Assembly (NCBI RefSeq): GCF_020536995.1
Contig: NC_068358.1
Span: forward strand, 46,739,085 to 46,803,084
DNA length: 64,000 nt
Reading direction: 5' to 3'
From: Dreissena polymorpha
Lineage: Eukaryota; Mollusca; Bivalvia; Myida; Dreissenidae
The notes below the pieces were generated by a model that worked only from the letters and a program-made list of their open reading frames with translations, ran no database searches and was not told the DNA's origin. Shown here piece after piece: positions 36,901 to 43,778 of the stretch; position 1 is the first letter of the stretch, and every line of letters begins with the position of its first letter. The translations under genes were made by a program, and so were the position numbers.

Positions 36901-39059
36901 TCTAACCTTCTCAACGTGTTTGTCATCGTCATAGATACAGGCTCCGTGCTGGACTGTGAGGGCACTATCAGCAACATCTCACCGGTAGGTTGTCCTGTTA
37001 AGTTACATGACTGATATCTGGTGAAAAAAACTTACTTCACCAGACATTGTAAATTTAAAAACTGTACCCTTAATTTTAGATTTTTGAGCTGGCATAAAGA
37101 GTTGTTTATATAGCCCCCTTAGTGCAAAAAGGTACCCTGTGACATTGAAATAAGAAGGCACATGGTACCTTTGTGCACTAATCGGGCGAATTATGTACCA
37201 GACAAATTGTCATCCAAGTGGTTGTCATGTTTGTTTTGCTTATTTCAGCGTATTTCTCAATATGGTGATACCACGAGATTCCAGAGGCAGAATAAAAATG
37301 GAATGAAGATATCTCTGCAAGATATTCAGAAATTAGAGGTAAGCCATTATGTGTGACAAGTAAATGGAATCAAGATAACATTGCAAGACATTCAATAATT
37401 GAAGGTAAGCCAGTATGTGTGACATGTGGTGTCTGGGCAATCATTCCCACTGACAATCATTCCTAGGTTTATGTTGACAAGGCAGACATTCGTTCCTACC
37501 TTATTTTGACAACCTGGACATTTTTTCCTGATACATTGACAACCTGAACATTAATTTCTACGTTATTTTGACAACCCGGAAAACAGTTCCTACGTAATTT
37601 CTACCACCCGGACAACAGTTCCTAATTATTTTGACAACCTGGACATTTTTCCTTCATAATTGATATCCTGGACTTTCAAAATAATGAACAATTATCCAGT
37701 TTTTATGCCCCCCAGTAGGGTGGCATATAGCAGTTGAACTGTCCGTCGGTCCGTCCATCTGTCAGTCAGTCTGTCCATCCGTCCGAAAACTTAAACATTG
37801 CCCATAACTTTTGCAATATTGAAGATAGCAACTTGATATTGTGCATGCATGTGTATCTCAAGGAGCTGCACATTTTGAGTGGTGAAAGGTCAAAGGCATC
37901 CTTCAAGGTCAAAGGTCAAATATATGGCTTCAAAGCGGCGCAGTAGGGGGCATTGTTTTTCTGACAAACACATCTCTTGTTCAAAATATCATAGGAACGA
38001 ATGTCCGAATGTCAAAACAAGGAAGGAACAAAAGTTTACCTTGCCACAGTTAGTGAAATAACGATTCTCCATTGGTATGAATGTCTGGGATTTGTGGCAT
38101 TTAAATGGGATCAATCTTCATCTGCAAGATATTTCATAACTTAAGGTAACCCATTAAGTGTGACATGTAAATGGACCATTTACATTGGAAAAAAATTAGG
38201 CAAAGGGCACTTTTATGTCTTAAGTATGATTTACATGTAACTTAGACTTTACATCTGAAGAAAAAAACACAAAACAAAACTTACCACTAAATATCTTGTC
38301 CTTATCGTCAGACCACACAATATTTGACTTAAAAAAATAAATATTAAAGAGAGGTAAGCCAGCATGCATATTTTAATTGATTACAATATATTTGGTTTGT
38401 CTTGTTTGCCATGTTGTTTTCTATGTGTGAAATAGAATCATTTGTGAAGGATTTTTATGTCCCCCACCACTATAGTGGGGGACATATTGTTTTTGCCCTG
38501 TCTGTTGGTTTGTTTGTTTGTTTGTTTGCCCCAACTTTAACATTTGCAATAACTTTTTCAATATTGAAGATAGCAACTTGATATTTGGCATGCATGTGTA
38601 TCTCATGGAGCTGCACATTTTGAGTGGTGAAAGATCAAGGTCATCCTTCAAGGATAAAGGTCAAATATATAGCTTTAAAACGGCGCAAAAGGGAACATAG
38701 TGTTTCTGACAAACACATATCTTGTTTTTAAATAAACATTATTAGCGAAAAAAATTTACTTGTTGAATGATAAAACATGAACAAAATCTGTTTATGAATA
38801 AAAAAATTAATAACATGTTTTCTTGAGTTTTAAATTTTGAAACTACCTTTAAATAGGAAAATGTTTGCTTTAGGACAACCTTGTGGTTGACATCACCATC
38901 ACCTTCATCTACCCGCGGGATCGCCAGCGCTACTTTCTCACTCAGCGCGTCGACCTTGGCCTTCCTCTCGTCTCCAAGCTGCAGCTATGGCGACCGTCCA
39001 CAGCGTTTTATCCGCCGAGACGTGAGCCCATGGAACAAGAGGAATCTGACAGCATGTGA
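27819..39059 (+). CDS. MALT1: MALT1-type paracaspase, 3' half of the gene (8 exons)
   Basis: Exons: 27819-27997, 30450-30830, 33325-33405, 33690-33805, 36335-36487, 36827-36984, 37249-37338, 38874-39059; all have GT-AG borders and matching phases. About 447 residues are visible: end of an Ig domain (GLYQCEV), caspase-like domain (VALLIGNSDY; CGHGFEENG with the catalytic His; IIDICRRA with the catalytic Cys; YAT...AAFE), then the third Ig domain and a short tail. Family knowledge: paracaspases cleave after Arg and act with BCL10 and CARD scaffolds in NF-kB signalling. The acidic residues lining the Arg pocket in human MALT1 (D365, D462, E500) have counterparts here. The N-terminal death domain and first Ig exons are missing from the window. 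The second exon needs a one-base shift before the catalytic Cys, which looks like a missing base in the assembly or a real break. The C-terminus is much shorter than in vertebrates. Confidence 0.93.
27998..29210 (+). repeat. 42-bp minisatellite built from an exon tail and its 5' splice site (about 29 copies)
   Basis: The unit is gtaagtctgggaatatgttg followed by atggttaacattatgtacaacc. By eye there are about 29 units. The first eleven keep 42-bp spacing; later ones carry small indels. The phase begins exactly at the exon's donor, and the exon's last bases (acattatgtacaacc) equal the end of the unit. About half the units keep an intact GTAAGT, most of them next to the exon; many distal ones read ATAAGT or TTAAGT. 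Since 42 is a multiple of three, the frame stays open through the first eleven units, each encoding NIMYNRKSGNMLMV-like 14-mers, up to a stop at about 28447. The matching open frame on the minus strand is a by-product of the repeat. Confidence 0.93.
29400..29882 (+). repeat. Mollusc interspersed repeat with an internal ~150-bp duplication
   Basis: Two tandem copies of a block that starts accttaacatt (29514 and 29665) and ends with aaggtcaaggtcactgtgac. The element closes with cagtgctcttgtttaa. This ggtcaaaggtcaaggtcac module is common in bivalve non-coding DNA (from memory). It sits in the paracaspase intron. A 75-codon minus-strand ORF here is repeat-derived. Confidence 0.7.
29883..30449 (+). 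other. Intron sequence before the caspase exon
   Basis: No repeat or coding signal that I can support. It ends with a pyrimidine tract and the acceptor ttttttcaattacag at 30449. Confidence 0.6.
30450..30830 (+). CDS. MALT1: Paracaspase exon: p20-like part with catalytic His and Cys
   Basis: Encodes DKVALLIGNSDY, an acidic SDVHDL matching the human D365 region, VYVLFYFCGHGFEENG with the catalytic His, and the VPTDAP loop. The frame meets a stop at 30806-30808, but in a frame one base away the exon continues as MIIDICRRA, the catalytic-Cys motif, to a proper donor GC/GTAAGT whose phase fits the next exon. So one base is missing (or two are extra) between the ENCLC-like region and the Cys motif, roughly 30770-30800. 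A sequencing or assembly error is the simplest reading; a pseudogene cannot be excluded. Confidence 0.92.
31037..33280 (+). mobile_element. Non-autonomous element with inverted ends and 13 internal ~168-bp tandem copies
   Basis: The left end agctcacctgag (31037-31048) is the reverse complement of ctcaggtgagc near the right end (33245-33255). The left end carries a hairpin (cacctgagcac/gtgctcatggtg) and the right end a second one (gggcctttcaggccc, 33261-33275). Between them a block marked by ccacattta recurs 13 times at 163-186 bp spacing. Two block types alternate (tgctgccaaggggcg-like and ccgccagggggcggggc-like), giving a higher-order pattern; for example 31818-32157 resembles 32669-33009. 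No transposase. ORFs in this region are repeat-derived. This ctcacctgagcac element is widespread in bivalves, from memory. Confidence 0.85.
33325..33405 (+). CDS. MALT1: Paracaspase exon leading to the YAT strand
   Basis: An 81-bp exon after the acceptor ttttttatag. The frame encodes GKVKSNAHP...GNTIYCYAT, matching the region after the catalytic Cys and the TANIVFGYAT strand of human MALT1. It begins with one base that completes the GC of the previous exon and ends with AC at AC/GTAAGT. Confidence 0.9.
33690..33805 (+). CDS. MALT1: Paracaspase exon: Arg-pocket Glu and end of the caspase fold
   Basis: Encodes SPGLAAFEDKNHGLLLYHL and a helix ending FSEIKE. The Glu of AAFE aligns with human E500 of the P1-Arg pocket. 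Phases join both neighbours (AC+G and G+AG). The donor is G/GTACAC. Confidence 0.9.
34670..35010. mobile_element. MITE-like element with ~70-bp inverted arms
   Basis: The left arm (34670-34740; gtgacgattgg, caatcatttgactac) is matched in reverse complement by the right arm (34941-35010; gatcgtcatgg, gtagtcaaatgg), with scattered mismatches. The ~200-bp centre has no recognisable protein. Confidence 0.65.
35420..35667 (+). repeat. Truncated relative of the ctcaggtgagc element
   Basis: Contains the modules atcatgaaactt and aaacttgaccaggatg and ends ctcaggtgagc, a hairpin gggccatcttggccc (35646-35660) and tcttgtt. The end matches the right end of the element at 31037-33280. No internal tandem array is present. 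Confidence 0.65.
36010..36277 (+). repeat. Short interspersed repeat, copy A (atgccccc...cttttgtt)
   Basis: Shares with copies at 37700-37981 and 38452-38727 the blocks caatattgaagatagcaact, gcatgtgtatctca, ctgcacattttgagtggtga and a tail tagggggcattgtg...acaaacaca...cttgtt. The head is a different imperfect hairpin in each copy. All three copies have the same orientation in the paracaspase introns. Confidence 0.8.
36335..36487 (+). CDS. MALT1: Paracaspase exon: linker helices before Ig domain 3
   Basis: Encodes RQLPELRSNLSEPNRSLTDR, closely matching the QALEIRSSLSEKRALTDPI segment of human MALT1, and ends TQIWNSYH. Acceptor tatgtttttcag; donor CATG/GTAAAA. Phases fit (G+AG, G+TG). Confidence 0.9.
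36827..36984 (+). CDS. MALT1: Paracaspase exon: first half of Ig domain 3
   Basis: Encodes VELDFQSEFSNLLNVFVIV, matching IQLGFAAEFSNVMIIYTSI of human MALT1, and ends GTISNISP at a codon boundary before GTAGGT. Confidence 0.9.
37249..37338 (+). CDS. MALT1: Paracaspase exon: middle of Ig domain 3 (30 codons)
   Basis: Exactly 30 codons, RISQYGDTTRF through KISLQDIQKLE, in phase 0 at both ends, between tatttcag and GTAAGC. It matches the SLQKLKEHL region of human MALT1. The tail and donor of this exon are duplicated in the following intron. Confidence 0.87.
37363..37428 (+). pseudogene. Duplicated tail of the Ig3 exon with its 5' splice site
   Basis: This 66-bp tandem copy repeats the last ~42 exon bases plus the intron start (exon aatggaatgaag...gaggtaagccattatgtgtg; copy aatggaatcaag...gaaggtaagccagtatgtgtg). 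It encodes NGIKITLQDIQ, then a stop, against NGMKISLQDIQKLE in the exon. The donor GTAAGC is intact. It lacks an acceptor, so it is a relic or a decoy donor. Confidence 0.85.
37440..37690 (+). repeat. ~34-bp degenerate minisatellite (about 7 copies)
   Basis: Repeats of the theme ttcctacgttattttgacaa followed by cctggacatt. A partly inverted match (gaacgaatgtccgaatgtca) follows the neighbouring repeat at about 37993-38012. It is intronic. Confidence 0.75.
37700..37981 (+). repeat. Short interspersed repeat, copy B
   Basis: Same family as copy A. The head atgccccccagtagggtggc is an imperfect hairpin; the tail is cagtagggggcattg...acaaacacatctcttgt. A 70-codon ORF inside is a repeat artefact. 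Confidence 0.8.
38103..38175 (+). pseudogene. Older copy of the Ig3 exon tail and donor
   Basis: It reads aaatgggatcaatcttcatc, tgcaagatatttcataactt and then aaggtaacccattaagtgtg: the exon tail, donor and intron start again, more diverged. It lies beyond a minisatellite and a repeat copy that now separate it from the second copy at 37363-37428. Confidence 0.7.
38452..38727 (+). repeat. Short interspersed repeat, copy C
   Basis: Same family as copies A and B. The head is a perfect hairpin (tgtcccccaccac/tatagtgggggaca). The tail ends acaaacacatatcttgtttt. Confidence 0.8.
38874..39059 (+). CDS. MALT1: Paracaspase terminal exon: end of Ig3 and TRAF6-like tail
   Basis: Encodes DNLVVDITITFIYPRD...VDLGLPLVSKLQLWRP, the last strands of Ig3 (human HLVFTVCLSYQY...VGKPLIAKLDMHR), then a short tail ending PMEQEESDSM and TGA at 39057-39059. 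PMEQEE fits the TRAF6 consensus P-x-E-x-x-(aromatic/acidic). The acceptor is tttgctttag. Confidence 0.9.
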   Translation, partial: DNLVVDITITFIYPRDRQRYFLTQRVDLGLPLVSKLQLWRPSTAFYPPRREPMEQEESDSM

Positions 39060-40173
39060 TGTGGAGATCATTCAAACTTGAGGCCATTTTCTTATAATAC
39101 TGAAGTAATCAATGCAGTAATTTTAAAATTTATGTTTTTGTGTATTTTGTTATCTCACAATTGATACTGTTAGTGTTACAGGTATTTAAATTGAAGTTTT
39201 GTTAAAGATTTTCAGTGTAAATAAAAGAAGTTGGTTTAAGAATCTGTTGTACTTTCAAAATTCTGAGTGATGTATTTGCTTGATTATTCACCGAATATTT
39301 TGAGATATAGTATTCACAAGCTATAATTGTCAGTGTTATTTTTTGGTTAAGGTTTGCATGCAACAAGTACATATTTGTGTAAGTACTACAGATATTCTAT
39401 TGAAACTTCACATATCTATTTGGGTCAATATATTTTAAGATCACCGACATATTGGTCTTACCTTCATCTTACTAGCGAGCCCCTTTTTGTATGTATGGAG
39501 GGGATTAATGGATTATTATAGAATGATAGTGTTCTTAATTTGAAAGATTCTTGAATTATTCTCACATTATTGTTAGATTGAACCTTTGTTGAGATTTATT
39601 ATTATTTGTATGATTATTATTATGTTTATTTAAGTCATAAAATGTGTATGTAAAATGGTTTGTACAAATTATGTTGTAAAAAAGTTGAAAAAGGCATTAT
39701 TCAAATACAAAGTTTGTATGTTAAAACAAGGATAAAAATGGGATGCAAAGAGGAAAAAGAAAATACTATTTTAAAACATGAAAATTTCATATACATATAA
39801 TTTACCTCTTGTTTGGAAATTAATTTTACCCCGGTATTAACGTGTAATGTTATGTAATGTATGTTACATTTTTGTTGTTATTTATCACAATAAATGTTTA
39901 GCTTGACTATTTACAGAGTATTCTTAGCTATACTGCTCTCCCATGTATTGGTGTTTGTGTGTTGCTTTGGTTAAAGTAAACGATCAACAGCACTTTACCA
40001 ATTGCAAGTATTTCATCTAACCTTTACACATGTGTTTGAGGTCATTGTGTAAGGTCACTAGCCAAGTTCCATAATTATGACCTGCAATTTAGCAGAATTG
40101 TACCGCTGTTTGGACTAAGAGAACATTTTGGTTAATGTTAAGGTGTTAGTTGAAATTCAGGGGAAACTTCGTG
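39060..40173 (+). other. Paracaspase 3' UTR and downstream intergenic DNA
   Basis: AT-rich, with AATAAA at 39220-39225 and 39889-39894. No coding signal. The second signal is followed by ordinary intergenic sequence up to a MITE at 40174. Confidence 0.6.
39220..39225 (+). terminator. Polyadenylation signal candidate (AATAAA) of the paracaspase gene
   Basis: AATAAA lies 161 bases after the stop codon. A second AATAAA at 39889-39894 could give a longer 3' UTR. Confidence 0.55.
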
Positions 40174-40413
40174 TTGTGTTCTGTGAAAATTGGGCATAAT
40201 GCATGTGCATAAAGTGTCGTCCAAGATTAGCCTGTGCAGTCCGCACAGCCTAATCAGGGACGACACTTTCCGCTTAAACAAGATTTTCCGTAAAAAGAGA
40301 CTTCCTTTAAACGAAAAATACCATTTAAGCGGAAAGTGTCGTCCCTGATTAGCAGGCTTATCTGGGACGATACTTTACGCACATGCATTATGCCAAGTTT
40401 TCTCAGAACACAA
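40174..40413. mobile_element. MITE with ~47-bp terminal inverted repeats (copy 1)
   Basis: The ends are inverted: GTTGTGTTCTG...GGCATAATGCATGTGC at the left and GCACATGCATTATGCC...CAGAACACAAC at the right. Internal hairpins pair agtgtcgtccctgattagc with gctaatcagggacgacact. A second copy lies at 49901-50133. No ORF. I recall this family as very abundant in dreissenid mussels. Confidence 0.9.
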
Positions 40414-40917
40414 CTCCTTTGCATGCAACTAGTACGTATATCTTTGTGATATTGATGCATTGTCACTGACCAAGGCCCATAACTCTGACCTGTAATTCAG
40501 CAGAATTGTGCCGCTTTTTGTACTGATAAAATTGAGGTAAAAGTTTGCGCGCAGCAACTCTATACCCCATGTCTATGTAAACTATAAATATTGGAATTTA
40601 GCTTAACATATATATAATTCAGAAGTATTTCAGCCACTTTGATAAAACTTGATATGTGGATAGAGGTTATATCGGGAATATGGACGTTTGTATAACTACT
40701 GAAATCAAGATCGTACGAGAACTTAAGCAGATACCTAAGCTAGGTTGATAAAACTCGATATGCGGATAGAGTTCCACAGTAGGGGACTGTTGTTTTTCGG
40801 TGACAAAGTTCTTGTTAAGATAGACGTTTTTTTCTGGGACTGTGAACATACAAACATATCATTGTGTCCCAACGGTTCTGAGCATTTACATGTAAAAAGA
40901 TATGCCTAGATATGCGT
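40414..40917. other. Intergenic DNA with a minor repeat
   Basis: The blocks gataaaact(t/c)gatatg(t/c)ggatagag occur twice (about 40639 and 40747), followed by cagtaggggactgttg, reminiscent of other mollusc repeat tails. No gene. Confidence 0.5.
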
Positions 40918-41130
40918 TTAAAGGGGCCTTTTCACAGATTTTGGCATGTATTGCAGTTTGTCATGAAATGCTTTATATTAATAACTGTAAACATTGGATC
41001 TAAAAAGCCTTGGTAAAAAAACAATAATAAAATTAAAGAAAGAAAAAAAAGTAACCCTTAATGGGGCTTGAATCACTGACCCCTGTAGACAAAAATCTAC
41101 CACTTACACAACCCGGCCATCCGTGCTCGT
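40918..41130 (-). mobile_element. tRNA-derived SINE
   Basis: Read on the minus strand, it begins cgagcacggatggccgggtt and gtaagtggtagatt (box A-like). Box B follows as gattcaagcccc, 30-40 bases further on. After a tRNA-unrelated body it ends with aaaatctgtgaaaaggcccc. Polymerase III promoter boxes and a conserved tail are typical of SINEs. The short ORF starting at 41134 is just outside and not credible. Confidence 0.75.
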
Positions 41131-41741
41131 ACCATGAGTGATGTATTTTTATACTTTATACAGGCAATCCTCGTAGCATCACAAAATATAACGACAACAA
41201 CAGAACTTTCCAAATCATTCAATCATTTCGCGTTGCAACGCTATAATACCTGGGTTTTTTTTTCTGCTTGCTTTTCACAAACATCGACCGTTGTCGCACT
41301 TTTGTATTCAAAGAGATTATCGGAATTTATGATGAAAATGAACAAATATAAAGCATATACAAAAGAAGTTCTCTCCTTAATCTCGTTATTTATTTTAAAA
41401 CAAAGAGATTGTGCAGAATAGTACAAATACTATATGACTTCTTATCTCGATTTGGCAGCCAGAAGAGAAAATGGCGACAAAATCTATTAGACATAAACGG
41501 TTTTGCAACCTCATTTTGTAGGAAATAACACCAGATTTCACACTGAAATTTCAACGAATGTTTAATCAGTTATTGACATTAAAGTGGGCGAACCAGCCGC
41601 AATTTAAAAAAAAAGGCATATGTAAAGTAAAAATACGAAATCCAACAATATGAATGTGAATATACCTCAACTCTGGGGACACAACGACAATTGAGTACTG
41701 GTGAAAGTCCAAATTAATGTTTCTCAGAGTATCGCCCTCAG

Positions 41742-42025
41742 TTAACCCTTTACATGCTGGGAAAGTTGTCGTCTGCTAAAATGTTGTCTGCTGAATTTCT
41801 AAAATTAGCATTTTCTTCATTTTTCATCCTTCTAATTTGGATCAATTTATTTCCAAAATTAGGGATGTCTAGTATATTTATTTCTATATTTAGAATATTT
41901 CTTACAGAAATTCCTTTAAGCAAACAGAGCAGACCCTGATGAGACGCCGCATCATGCGGCGTCTCATCTGGGTCTACGCTGTTTGCCAAGGCCTTTTTTC
42001 TAGACGCTAGGCATAAATGGGTTAA
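41742..42025. mobile_element. Hairpin-centred MITE (copy 1, intergenic)
   Basis: Ends TTAACCCTTTA...TAAATGGGTTAA. A strong palindrome lies at 41938-41968 (gatgagacgccgcat c atgcggcgtctcatc). It shares gtctgctgaatttctaaaat and the ctgtttgccaaggcctttt tail with copies at 47313-47540 and 55456-55667. Confidence 0.87.
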
Positions 42026-43406
42026 GTGTGGCCGAAAGCTAGTACACTTAATCAAACAACGAAACAAACACACACGACATTTTATGTATATATATTAAGT
42101 TCTCTCAGTAGAATATTATCCGTAGTACACCTTTAATGTCTACCCGATAATATGTTTGTCAATCTCATCTTCATTGGTTGCGGTAAGACGTACACGTGCA
42201 TGTATTGTGATCCCTTACTCAGATTTAAACGAAACCACAGTCAAAACAAGTGAACGTATTGTTATAGTCCTGTTTGTCCATTGCGAACTCTATGCGGAAT
42301 ATCATATTGCCCCTGCTTAATATTGCTAAACATAAGCAAGTGGTAACAAATATAAAATGTAGATGAATAGGGCGACCGCGTCATTCTCTGCAAGAATACC
42401 AGAGCACATGAAGGCCTTATTGACCACCGTGCACTAGTGCTTTTGGATCATAATTATTTCTTTGGCGAATACCCGGGTAGCTGGGGGGTAAATTGAAAGT
42501 CGTATAAAACGACGCACCACAGACAAAACAAGAAAATCTTAAAATGTGTTTAGAGAAAAGTTAATTGCAATTCTAAATACAGGTGATACGAACTAAAAAA
42601 GTATGTACAAATAATCATTTATAAAAGTTAATAGAACTGCAAAATCATTAATAAAATATTGTTTTTATTTCGTCGGTAAAACAGATCCAAAAATTTAAGA
42701 TCCCGACGAAAAATATTCCTTATCATTATTCTTGTTTTATTCTAAATAAGAGACGAAAGTCTTTCAATCTAACGAAATCACAAACATCCTGTCGTGCAAT
42801 GCAGATACATCCAGATACTTGACAAAGGGGTATACATCACATTGTTTACTTTTCTGATCCTGAACATTTCCGGTAAAACGCTAGTTCAGTTAAGCTGTAT
42901 TGCTTTCTTTTTTGGAAAAGTCAGTTATCCACGAATGGACGTGCCCATGAAGTTATATCTTTTAAACACGAAATTTCCTGCCAAAGAATATATACATGAG
43001 TTTGCAGTATTATATTTCATAAATTATATCAGGAATACTAGACTTGAACATTCATAATGCATCTTGCACCTTCAATATACATTATGAACATACATGACAC
43101 CTCTTGACAAATCATTATACATGCTAAATATTCTTAATATTTCTTACGAGGCTTGTAAAGGGATATAGTTGCGTACTAAGTAATATGTCAATAAAAATTG
43201 AAATAATTTAATGGTTCTGTCTTTGCATAAATGACATTGCGTAGATCAGTCATTTCACACTTCATGTCCACCTGTCACGTCACTATCCAGCTGTTCGGAC
43301 TATGAACAGTGGATTCATAACTAAACTGCAACTTAAAAAAACAACAACAACAATTTCAATTTGAAAAAAACACACACACGCATTGTTGATCTTTCGAATT
43401 GTTTTC
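42026..43406. other. Region downstream of the receptor gene, no gene seen
   Basis: AT-rich. An 87-codon ORF at 42794-43057 has no recognisable domain and neighbours no other coding signal. The receptor 3' UTR (minus strand) must extend into this stretch; a minus-strand AATAAA lies at 42736-42741. Confidence 0.5.
42736..42741 (-). terminator. Possible polyadenylation signal of the receptor gene
   Basis: TTTATT on the plus strand reads AATAAA on the minus strand, about 670 bases beyond the stop codon. Another is at about 42664. Either could be chance in AT-rich DNA. Confidence 0.25.
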
Positions 43407-43778
43407 CTAAACCGCTTGGAGTAGAAATGACATCGTGGTGATCACCGTAACCAGCGCGTAGAGAATAAAGAAGAACCTGTCCATCACATTAGAGATGTCC
43501 CTCCATTCGGCACTAATGCTCTCATTGAGATGATCCTCTTCTAAGTGGCCCACTATACGCTTAAGATTTGTTGTAGCTGAGTCACTGGAATCATTTGCTA
43601 ACTCATGCCGGTCATTCTGAATGTTGGTTTGTTGAGAATGGGGGTTTCGGTAAATCCCGGTGGTTTGAAGTTCAAATGCGCGAAACTTGAGAGTAGATAT
43701 GTTGCTGTGATTTCGGACGTCTCCCTTGACGTTAATGGGAACTACGCTATTATCCGCGTTGTTTGTGTCATCAGGAAA
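43407..43778 (-). CDS. Receptor exon 9: cytoplasmic loop, M4 and stop
   Basis: 124 codons including the stop. A polar, Asn-rich loop is followed by an amphipathic helix (ESISAEWRDISNVMDR) and M4 (FFFILYALVTVITTMSFLL), ending QAV then TAG. Acceptor ttttttaag in minus-strand sense. Confidence 0.93.
   Translation of the reverse strand, partial: FPDDTNNADNSVVPINVKGDVRNHSNISTLKFRAFELQTTGIYRNPHSQQTNIQNDRHELANDSSDSATTNLKRIVGHLEEDHLNESISAEWRDISNVMDRFFFILYALVTVITTMSFLLQAV

Noticed and set aside
41134-41421. 95-codon ORF
   Set aside because: It starts at the edge of a SINE and has no recognisable domain; the opposite strand is also open.
42794-43057. 87-codon hydrophobic ORF
   Set aside because: No homology recognised, no splice partner, and it lies in AT-rich DNA downstream of the receptor gene.
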